Made by a program: the position numbers and the translations under genes. 42,459 nucleotides of DNA from Candidatus Aminicenantota bacterium (GTDB lineage: Bacteria > Acidobacteriota > Aminicenantia > Aminicenantales > Aminicenantaceae): NCBI GenBank assembly GCA_030612445.1, contig JAUWNW010000009.1, forward strand, positions 1-42,459. The letters run 5' to 3'. The notes under the pieces are model-generated. The model worked only from the letters and a program-made list of their open reading frames with translations. It did no database searches and was not told where the DNA came from. Positions 28,354 to 35,492 of the stretch are shown piece after piece (positions within the stretch are counted from its first letter, which is position 1; each line of letters starts with the position of its first letter).

Positions 28354-30605
28354 GAGCGCTCTCCCTTAGATGTTTTCTTTTTTAAAAACTCTGATTTAAT
28401 CTGTTTCCGCCTGGCGTTGCGGCGAAACCAGACTGAGATTCCCAGGAGAATGATAAGAGCAGGCAACCCTCCGATATTTACAATTTTCACAAAAGTCCGG
28501 GTAAAAGCTTTTGTATCCTTTAGAGGATTGAAACGTTGATTTTTGCTTCTCATCACAGCAGTATCTGACTTGTTATTTAAATAATCAATAGTATTTAGGA
28601 GAAATAGCGAATTGGGTGAATTTCCGGTCTCATCCAGAACATTATCTTTTAATATTTCACAGGATCCTATTAAAAATATCTTTCCCGGTCGCCCTTTTGT
28701 AAGGATTCCTTTCGCCCTTTTAATTTTTGATTCTTGTACTTTCGGTTCATCTTTTAACTGCGTATTTTTTTTATCTTCTTCTTCAGCGCTTTGTTCTTCT
28801 TTTTTTGGTTCAGGTTTATCCGGGAGAGGCTTATCGGCAAAATAACTGGGGAATCTTCCTTCCACTATATAAGCTAAGGGAAATACTTTTTTTTCCTCAT
28901 CATTCAGAGGCGGTCTCATCATCATCGGATTTAAGTTTATCCTTCCTGACATCTCCCAGGCTCTGGCTGACGATTTTATTAGATTAAAGCTTTTAAGCTC
29001 ATTCTGTTTTATTTTTTCCGAATCAATTTCTACAGGTGAAATCTTTATCATTATCAATTCTTTTATATTACTCATGAAAGCCAGCTTATGATTGATATTT
29101 TCATTTTTAATGAGCGGAGCAAAATATATGGGAGTCTCTCCACTGTACTGATCCCGGTTAACGTAACAGCTTTCATCCAATATATATGATTTTTTTACTT
29201 TAGCTCCATAATGTTCCAGTAATTTTCCTAACCCAGTGTTAATTGGAAGGTAAGCTGGTTGCTGCATTTGATACATTTGCTGTTGTCTCTGAGGCTGTAT
29301 CTCATTGAATGATTCCATAAATAGAGCTATTGATTTGCCCTTCATCAGAAATTGGTCGATCTGAAAAAGCTCCCAGTCCGAAAAGTTTTCTTTAGCACCG
29401 GCAATGATAAGATTATCTATAGAATCTGGAATTTCTTCATCTTTGAGGTTTATCTGGGTGATACTGTAATTACTGCTTAGAAGAGAATTAAATTTAGTTA
29501 AAGAACCCGCCTGTTGAGGCTGCATTGCTTGAAGCTGAGGGGGGAGGGAAGCAGACAGAGACATAGTTCCATGAGAGGAAAGGTAGCCTATTTCAGCATG
29601 GATATTTATAAGATTGTCCACATTCCCTTCTATAAAAGCCTTGATTTCTGCCATTTCTATAACCTGGAATTGTTCCTGGAAACCCTGGCTGGTCAAATTC
29701 AGTTTTTGGGTCAAAAGTCGTTTTTCAAATGATTTTTCTCCAGCTTCAATACCTAAAGCGATTACTCCTTTCCCTGCAGGGATGATAATTGTTCCATCTT
29801 CCTTTTTAAATTCCGGCCACTGCAGCCCGAAGCGCTGAAAAGGAGCTAATTCAGCCTCACTGATTGTTTGGAAGGAAGGATCGATATAGACAAATTCCAG
29901 CTGGTTATATGTTTTTTGGTTAACCTCATCTACTAACTCTGCTACTTTACTTTTTAGCCCTTTTAAGCCTTCTAAGCCTATTTCCGGGGCGATCTGTTCA
30001 AGTGATGATGATTGTATCAGCTTGACTTTTATCTTGTTAGTTAAACTCAATAGAGCTGAAATCTTATTATTCATTTTTTGGATAGTGCTTGTTATTTTAT
30101 ATTCAAGGCCATCAGTTGATGTAATGGAGGGAATATTTTCTACAATATCTCCATGAATAAATACCATCCCCATATATGCCCTCTGAACTTTGGCTTGGTC
30201 TTGATCGATAGTCTGGACATTTACCGGATATATGCCGTAATCTTGTGCTTTTTTGCGGTTTTCTTCTGCGCTTCCGGTAAGATCTCCTTCTTTGGCACTT
30301 ACATCATAGAAGCGGTAGCTTATACTATTGTTCGAGTGGATAGAGTATTCTTCGATCAAGTCATGCAGATAGCGCTCAATATTGTTATAGGGAGCAGGGA
30401 GGTTTTTAGAAAAAAATACATTGATAGTCAAAGGTTCGTTTAAAGTAGATACGGCTTTTTTACTGGCTTTGGATAAAGAATAGAGGTTGTTTGAAGTGAG
30501 GTCGATACGAAAGAAAAGACTGACTCCTACAAGATTCACCAAAACAATGATTATCAAGTAAAGTAGGAATTTATAATATTTTGACATATTTTTCTTTATA
30601 TCCAT
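28350..30605 (-). CDS. GldG-like ABC transporter substrate-domain protein
   Basis: This 751-residue protein has an N-terminal membrane anchor (~12-32) followed by DLTSNNLYSLSKASKKAVSTL, typical of GldG/DUF4350-type ABC auxiliary proteins. A large periplasmic domain follows, then a C-terminal transmembrane helix near 715-735. A Gln/Met/Pro-rich stretch (QPQRQQQMYQMQQPAY) and a Lys/Glu-rich insert lie in the C-terminal half. It is encoded between the permease and the DUF4340 gene. In Bacteroidetes GldG works with GldA and GldF in gliding, but the same trio occurs in non-gliding bacteria, so gliding should not be assumed. Confidence 0.82.
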   Translation of the reverse strand: MDIKKNMSKYYKFLLYLIIIVLVNLVGVSLFFRIDLTSNNLYSLSKASKKAVSTLNEPLTINVFFSKNLPAPYNNIERYLHDLIEEYSIHSNNSISYRFYDVSAKEGDLTGSAEENRKKAQDYGIYPVNVQTIDQDQAKVQRAYMGMVFIHGDIVENIPSITSTDGLEYKITSTIQKMNNKISALLSLTNKIKVKLIQSSSLEQIAPEIGLEGLKGLKSKVAELVDEVNQKTYNQLEFVYIDPSFQTISEAELAPFQRFGLQWPEFKKEDGTIIIPAGKGVIALGIEAGEKSFEKRLLTQKLNLTSQGFQEQFQVIEMAEIKAFIEGNVDNLINIHAEIGYLSSHGTMSLSASLPPQLQAMQPQQAGSLTKFNSLLSSNYSITQINLKDEEIPDSIDNLIIAGAKENFSDWELFQIDQFLMKGKSIALFMESFNEIQPQRQQQMYQMQQPAYLPINTGLGKLLEHYGAKVKKSYILDESCYVNRDQYSGETPIYFAPLIKNENINHKLAFMSNIKELIMIKISPVEIDSEKIKQNELKSFNLIKSSARAWEMSGRINLNPMMMRPPLNDEEKKVFPLAYIVEGRFPSYFADKPLPDKPEPKKEEQSAEEEDKKNTQLKDEPKVQESKIKRAKGILTKGRPGKIFLIGSCEILKDNVLDETGNSPNSLFLLNTIDYLNNKSDTAVMRSKNQRFNPLKDTKAFTRTFVKIVNIGGLPALIILLGISVWFRRNARRKQIKSEFLKKKTSKGERS

Positions 30606-30618
30606 TTTTTACTCCTTA

Positions 30619-31326
30619 TTATTTCTTTTCCTGCAAGATCAGTCCTGTGCCATATAAAGATAAAAATATAACTGAAAGGAAATATAGTAGGTCACGTGAA
30701 TCAACCATGCCTTTTGCTATATTCTGGAAGTGATAATTCGCGCTTAAATATTGGAAAAAACCCACAATTGAATTTGGCAGAAAAAATAAAACAAAATCCA
30801 TCATAAGCGTTAATGAAAAACAAATAGCCATACTGATTATAAATGCGACTACTTGATTGCGCGTCAAAGAGGAGGCCAACAACCCGATCGCACTGAATGC
30901 TCCTCCTAAAAGAATTGCTCCCAGATAACCTCCGATAACAGGACCCCAATCAAGCTCACCTAAAAAAGCGGTTGATATAGCATAGACAATAGTAGGGGCC
31001 AGCATAACTCCTATAAAGGCTACTGCGGCTAAAAACTTTCCGATTATTATTTCCTGGTTACTAACAGGAAGCGTATGCAGGAGCTCATAGGAGCCAATAT
31101 TTATCTCTTCTGAGAAAAGACGCATTGTCACTGCAGGAATAATAAAAGCAAAAGTAACAGGCAGCAGAGTAAACAGCCTGGTCAGACTTGCCTGGCGGTC
31201 CAGAAAAAATGTTGAGAAAAACAGCCAGCCGACAATGATCAGGAATACAAAGATAACAATATAAGCAATGGGAGAAACAAAATAAGCTTTATATTCCTTT
31301 TTAAATATATGCTTAATATTTTCCAT
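30619..31326 (-). CDS. ABC-2 type permease (GldF-like)
   Basis: This 235-residue membrane protein has six hydrophobic segments and the ABC-2 feature FKKEYKAYFVSPIAYIVI at its N-terminus, followed by VTMRLFSEEINIGSYELLHTLPVS, which is common in GldF-like permeases. It pairs with the ATPase encoded 1 bp upstream and the GldG-like protein 13 bp downstream. Two copies would form the membrane channel. Substrate unknown. Confidence 0.87.
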   Translation of the reverse strand: MENIKHIFKKEYKAYFVSPIAYIVIFVFLIIVGWLFFSTFFLDRQASLTRLFTLLPVTFAFIIPAVTMRLFSEEINIGSYELLHTLPVSNQEIIIGKFLAAVAFIGVMLAPTIVYAISTAFLGELDWGPVIGGYLGAILLGGAFSAIGLLASSLTRNQVVAFIISMAICFSLTLMMDFVLFFLPNSIVGFFQYLSANYHFQNIAKGMVDSRDLLYFLSVIFLSLYGTGLILQEKK

Positions 31327-31327
31327 T

Positions 31328-32044
31328 TTAATTTCCTTTAGTTAATTTTCTAAAAATAATTTCAAATGATTGTTCATTTAATTCTTTTCTTAAAGCATCT
31401 ATGGTGTCATCTGCCACGATTTTCCCCTCATCAATAATAACTACCCGGTCGCAGGTTGCTTCGGCTTCACTGAGAATATGAGTGGAAAAAATAATCGTTT
31501 TTTCCTTACCTAGTCGCCGTATTATGTCGCGTGTTTCGGCAATCTGATTAGGGTCGAGACCGGAAGTCGGCTCATCCAGCACGAGGATGTCCGGATTTCC
31601 CAGCAAGGCATGGGCGATCCCGACTCTTTGCCTGTATCCTTTAGACAGCTCATCAATTGTTTTGTGCATGACTTCATTAAGGCTGCAGAGATCTGCTAGT
31701 TCATGCAAAGTGTTGTTTTTATCGATTTTATTTACTCCTCGGATATCAGCCACAAAATTAAGATAATCATAAACCAGCATCTCATGATAAAGAGGAGCTT
31801 CTTCCGGAAGATAGCCGATGCGCTTTTTTATTTTCATAAGGTGCTCATTGATATTATCATTTTCTACTTTAATAGTACCCGAGGTGGGGGAGAGGTATCC
31901 GGTTAGAATTCTGTATATAGTAGTCTTTCCTGCTCCATTGGGGCCGAGAAGACCGAGGATCTCGCCCTTTTTTATCTCAAAATTAACATGATCAACGGCA
32001 CAAAGGTCGCCATAATATTTTGTTAGATTTTCAATATTGATCAT
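31328..32044 (-). CDS. ABC transporter ATP-binding protein (GldA-like)
   Basis: This 238-residue ATPase has Walker A LLGPNGAGKTT, the Q-loop GYLPEEAPLY, the signature LSKGYRQRVGIAHALLG (a variant of LSGGQ with Lys-Gly-Tyr), Walker B ILVLDEPTSGLDP and the switch His in FSTHILSE. It fits the short drug/gliding-type ABC ATPases. AAGGAG (complement of 32051-32056) precedes ATG 32044. It is the first gene of the operon and its 5' leader contains a shortened element B. Confidence 0.92.
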   Translation of the reverse strand: MINIENLTKYYGDLCAVDHVNFEIKKGEILGLLGPNGAGKTTIYRILTGYLSPTSGTIKVENDNINEHLMKIKKRIGYLPEEAPLYHEMLVYDYLNFVADIRGVNKIDKNNTLHELADLCSLNEVMHKTIDELSKGYRQRVGIAHALLGNPDILVLDEPTSGLDPNQIAETRDIIRRLGKEKTIIFSTHILSEAEATCDRVVIIDEGKIVADDTIDALRKELNEQSFEIIFRKLTKGN

Positions 32045-32068
32045 TAGCAGCTCCTTATTTTGTTATTA

Positions 32069-32104
32069 ATAAAAAATGTCGATCTCGCTCGTGAATAATC
32101 CAGG
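32069..32104 (-). repeat. Element B copy 3, internally deleted, in the ABC operon leader
   Basis: Read on the minus strand this is CCTGGATTATTCACGAG joined through CGAG to ATCGACATTTTTTAT. The first part is the left end of element B; the second is the 3' strand of its closing stem with the T-run, exactly as in copy 1. The ~200 bp between are missing. It begins about 12 nt after the predicted transcription start and ends 12 bp before the ribosome site of the ATPase gene. Confidence 0.65.
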
Positions 32105-32122
32105 TCTTAATATAAGTAGAAA

Positions 32123-32151
32123 TTTATACATCATGACTAATCTGATGTCAA
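32123..32151 (-). promoter_or_regulatory. Promoter of the ABC operon
   Basis: On the minus strand, TTGACA (32146-32151) and TATAAA (32123-32128) are separated by exactly 17 bp. The start is predicted near 32116, giving a leader of about 70 nt that contains the deleted element B. This is the best promoter match in the window. Confidence 0.72.
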
Positions 32152-32170
32152 ATATTTAGCAAAAATGCTG

Positions 32171-32197
32171 AAAATGGAAAATAGTAAATGGTAAAGG
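32171..32197 (+). repeat. AT-rich intergenic repeat next to repeat A
   Basis: AAAATGGAAAATAGTAAATG followed by GTAAAGG resembles the other AT-rich stretches near 10100, 14681 and 16831. It ends 5 bp from repeat A copy 2. Confidence 0.4.
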
Positions 32198-32201
32198 ATG
32201 G

Positions 32202-32321
32202 ATACGGGTAAGTCCCTGCGAAAGACAGGGATTTCCCCCAGCGGGGAAATCCCTTCCTGTCCTCACAACGCTCTCCTCGATATTCTCTCGAGGAACCATG
32301 CCCGCGTTGTTCCGGATGGCT
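32202..32321 (-). repeat. Structured intergenic repeat A, copy 2
   Basis: Inverted copy of 1-120 with 4 mismatches and no gaps. Here the second hairpin is perfect: GGGATTTCCCC pairs with GGGGAAATCCC across a CAGC loop (plus-strand reading). The stem ACAACGC/GCGTTGT is retained, while the inner CCTCGAG stem has one mismatch. A 62-codon open frame crosses it on the plus strand but has no family resemblance or ribosome site. Confidence 0.8.
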
Positions 32322-32504
32322 TTCTCCGGGATTTACCAGTATCCAGGCCAGCTCTTGACCTTATTCTTTTTAGCGCCTTTCCATGAAAAAATAACTTCCC
32401 ACTTATTATTTATTATAAATTGCTGAAAAACTTATGTTTATAAGAAAATGAACAGAAATTTTGGGGGAACTCCTGTTGAATAATCCAGCTTAGATAGGAT
32501 ATAA
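32322..32504. other. Gene-free stretch with a shared short motif
   Basis: The whole gap 32045-32504 has no gene; its left part is covered by element B copy 3, a promoter and two repeats. From 32322 to 32458 I see nothing recognisable. At 32461-32488 the motif TTGGGGGAACTCCTG is followed by TTGAATAATCCAG; the first part also occurs at 153-167 in the same orientation, there followed by AATAATAAG. Confidence 0.4.
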
Positions 32505-32942
32505 TTATTTAATAATGCCTCCGTTTATGGGGTTTGCATCCATTGCCCACATACCGCGTCCATGGGTCGCAATAACTATTATATTGTCACAGGGATAAAT
32601 GATTATATCATGTACATAAACCGAGGGAAGATTTGCCCCTAAAACATTCCAGTTTTTGCCATCATCTTTAGTAACATGCGCTCGTCCGCAATCTGTGCCT
32701 ACATAAATCAATCCTTTTTTCAAAGGAGATTCGGAAATAGTAAATATTGTTTGATATTTCACATCACCAAGTTCTTCCGGGTTATTATGAGAAAGGTCAG
32801 GACTTATTCTTTCCCAGTTTTCCCCACAGTCAGTTGATTTAAACAAATACTGTAAGCCGTGATAAATGGTATTTGAATCATGAGGTGAGAGTATAAATCC
32901 GGCCAAATAATCCAGTTTAATATTTAAAACATGCCGTAGAAT
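32505..32942 (-). pseudogene. Remnant of a BNR/VPS10-type beta-propeller protein
   Basis: The frame (133 residues from TTG 32906, open to about 32942) encodes only the end of a large sortilin-like propeller protein: FILSPHDSNTIYHGLQYLFKSTD, ESPLKKGLIYVGTD, VTKDDGKNWNVLG and VIATHGRGMWAMD. Full proteins of this type run to about 1000 residues with an N-terminal signal; both are missing and there is no ATG or ribosome site. The two Asp-box repeats also look joined by an internal deletion. Cys stands where family members usually have Arg (STDCGENW, YPCDN), each as TGT, as expected from decay of CGT. I judge it a decaying fragment. Confidence 0.7.
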
Positions 32943-32980
32943 TTATCTTGTTTTTTTTAGCTTGTCAAGACTGATTAATA

Positions 32981-35245
32981 TCAAAGCCAGCGGCGAATCC
33001 AAGATTTAATCCCCATTGCTGCTTTGACAATAATAAGTGATTTCCGGCAGCGCACAGCTACGTTATAGGAAATGGAATCGTGAGTCAGCTGACGGATAAG
33101 AGGATATTGGGTGTATCCCAGAATAACAAGGTCATGGCGTTCGGATTCATCTAAGATAGCATCCGGAATTGACGAAGCCATGCTGCGCTTTATTTTGATG
33201 TGTTCAAAGTCAATACTAGCACCGTTTTTTAACGGAGAATAAGGTTTTTTGATAGAGATTTTTTCCTTATCATCATTAATAATAAAGGCTGTGATCTGAC
33301 CGCCGTTCTTATCCACCATGATCGAAGCAATTTCAAGGGAAAAATAGCTGTTGGGGCTGCCATCGATTGGCACCAGGATGTTTTTAAACTTCTTATCACC
33401 GCATTCCTTAAGAAGTACGACATTACAGTGGGCCCTTTCCATAATGTAGTCCACAGTACTTCCAAGAGAAAATATATGCCGCTGCGATTTACCGCGCCAG
33501 CCCATAATCAGCATTTTTATCTTTTTCTCCTTAACTGCACTCAAAATCCCCCGGCCAATATTTCGGCAATAACGGAACGTGGTAGTTAAGGGAAACTTAA
33601 TGATAAGATGAAGCATAGCCTCAATGATAGCTTCTTTGCCCTCAAGCATAAATTTTTTTGCGTCTGTTAAAGGAACTTGGTCAGGGACAGGAACCATATG
33701 CAGGAGATTGACTTGGGCTTTTTTTGCCTCACTTATATAGTAAGTACTGCGGATTATGGATATAGCGTTATCAGGATTGGCCACAGCAACCATGATCCGA
33801 TATTCGTCACCCTCAGGAGCACTCTCTTCCTCAATGACCTGAACCTCATCCTTTGTAGCCACGGCATGTTTCTTGGAATAGAAAATAAAGATAAAGATGC
33901 TTGAGATAATCCAAAGTGGAGCTATGATCCAGGCAATGAGGCTCATATGGACCAGCCATACAGCCAATACTCCCTGGCACACTATAGCCAGTATAGGTAA
34001 CCAGGGAAAAAACGGCATGATAAAACCGTAACTGAGTTCATCACCCATATTTATTCTTATGCGGATCACACTAATATTGACTAGGAAAAAAAGAAACAAA
34101 AACATAATACTGGCACTGGAAGCCACATCCATAGTTGGGAGGAGTATAGCTACACTGATGACGATAATTCCTGTTAAAAACAAAGCTCCGTACGGAGTTT
34201 TATGCTTTTGGGAAATTTTAGAAAATATTTTGGGCAGGAGGCGGTCACGGCCCAGAGCATAAGAAGCTCGTGTGGCAGAAAAAATCGTAGCATTCAAAGC
34301 AGAGATCGAAGCAAAAATCACAGCTAAAGTAAGGAAAAAATTTCCAGCAGGCATCAGTCGTGATATTGCTTCTCCAAATCCACGCTCCTTAAACTGGCCG
34401 ATCCACTCCCAAACCGGACCCTCTATTCCCGGTGATCCGGCCTTTATTGCTACGATCGAAGCAAAAGCCACTGCTACATATGTGATAGTGACGATAACTA
34501 CTGAGTAGATCATAGCTTTGGGTAAATTTCTTTTAGGATCGATAGTTTCATCTCCTGCCTGGGCAATCACTTCATACCCCTCGAATGCAACATAGGTGAA
34601 GCCCATAGTGACCAGAAGCTTATCCCAGCCATTGGGCAGGAAAGGCGAAAAATTCTGAAGCCGGGATGGGTCAATAAATGCAATAACAACTCCGACCAAA
34701 CCGATAATAATAAGGAATAGTGTCTGTCCCAGGGTGAAAAAAGCTCCAATTTTTCCTGTTTCGGAAGCGCCTCGATAATTTATATAAAGGAATAAAGATG
34801 CTACCAGAAATGCGACGATTTTTTCTGTTGTATATGTAGAAAAAGGAACCCAATTTAAAAGCTTTAGTCCTTGGAAATATCTTACCGTATAGATGGCAAA
34901 AGTGACGGCATACAAGCTGCCGGCTACACTGGAAGCGAACCACTCCATCCATCCAGCCGTAAAGCTGGGGCCTCTCCCAAATGCCAGGCGAGCAAAATTA
35001 TAGGCGCCTCCGGCATGAGGAATGGCAGAGCTTAATTCGGCATAAGACATAGCCGTACATATAGCGATGACCCCGTTTAGGGCGAAGGTCAATATAACAC
35101 CCCCGGGACCGGCCTGGGCAATGGAAGTGCCTATACCTAGGAAAACGCCGGCTCCAATCATCATTCCCAACCCCATCATCGTGATATGGAACAGGGAGAG
35201 ATCCCGGGATAGTTCGGATTCTATTTGAGGGTGATTATTTTTCAT
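32981..35245 (-). CDS. APC-family amino acid permease fused to two UspA domains
   Basis: This 754-residue protein has an N-terminal amino acid-polyamine-organocation transporter domain (~1-470) with about twelve transmembrane segments (MMGLGMMIGAGVFLGIG, YAELSSAIPHAGGAYNFAR). Two cytoplasmic universal stress protein domains follow: ~485-615 (YRIMVAVANPDNA, MGWRGKSQRHIFSLGSTVDYI) and ~620-740 (ILVPIDGSPNSYFSLEIA). The Usp domains are expected to bind ATP/AMP and may tune transport to energy state. Substrate is unknown, probably cationic or neutral amino acids. Its start codon overlaps the end of a 51-residue membrane gene (35235-35390). Confidence 0.87.
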   Translation of the reverse strand: MKNNHPQIESELSRDLSLFHITMMGLGMMIGAGVFLGIGTSIAQAGPGGVILTFALNGVIAICTAMSYAELSSAIPHAGGAYNFARLAFGRGPSFTAGWMEWFASSVAGSLYAVTFAIYTVRYFQGLKLLNWVPFSTYTTEKIVAFLVASLFLYINYRGASETGKIGAFFTLGQTLFLIIIGLVGVVIAFIDPSRLQNFSPFLPNGWDKLLVTMGFTYVAFEGYEVIAQAGDETIDPKRNLPKAMIYSVVIVTITYVAVAFASIVAIKAGSPGIEGPVWEWIGQFKERGFGEAISRLMPAGNFFLTLAVIFASISALNATIFSATRASYALGRDRLLPKIFSKISQKHKTPYGALFLTGIIVISVAILLPTMDVASSASIMFLFLFFLVNISVIRIRINMGDELSYGFIMPFFPWLPILAIVCQGVLAVWLVHMSLIAWIIAPLWIISSIFIFIFYSKKHAVATKDEVQVIEEESAPEGDEYRIMVAVANPDNAISIIRSTYYISEAKKAQVNLLHMVPVPDQVPLTDAKKFMLEGKEAIIEAMLHLIIKFPLTTTFRYCRNIGRGILSAVKEKKIKMLIMGWRGKSQRHIFSLGSTVDYIMERAHCNVVLLKECGDKKFKNILVPIDGSPNSYFSLEIASIMVDKNGGQITAFIINDDKEKISIKKPYSPLKNGASIDFEHIKIKRSMASSIPDAILDESERHDLVILGYTQYPLIRQLTHDSISYNVAVRCRKSLIIVKAAMGIKSWIRRWL

Positions 35246-35390
35246 GGAGCTTATTCTTAATCTCTCGAGCGGAATTAAGGTTATTCCTATAAATTACTTT
35301 AATAATATGATTACTCCGGAAAAGGAGGAGAATTAGAAAGGCCAGAGAAAAAAATGTTAGCAGTATCCCTAAAATAGTGTCAAAAGACAT
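35235..35390 (-). CDS. Small single-span membrane protein, coupled to the permease
   Basis: A 51-residue frame on the minus strand begins MSFDTILGILLTFFSL, continues with a hydrophobic run to about residue 25, then becomes basic (FRSNHIIKVIYRNN) and ends in NKLHEK. GGAG lies 6 nt before its ATG (35388-35390), and its stop overlaps the permease start by 11 bp. These features fit a real small gene translated just before the permease. I do not recognise the family; it may be a permease partner or a coupling cistron. Confidence 0.6.
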   Translation of the reverse strand: MSFDTILGILLTFFSLAFLILLLFRSNHIIKVIYRNNLNSAREIKNKLHEK

Positions 35391-35492
35391 CTAATACTCC
35401 AATATAAGAATCACCCAATCAACAATTGTTTATAATATTATTTATAATAGGGATTAAAATATCAAGTCTTACAATGGCTACCGTGATCTGGT

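Noticed and set aside
32198-32386. 62-codon frame across repeat A copy 2
   Set aside because: It lies in a hairpin-rich repeat, has no ribosome site and no recognisable family; copy 1 does not support the same protein.
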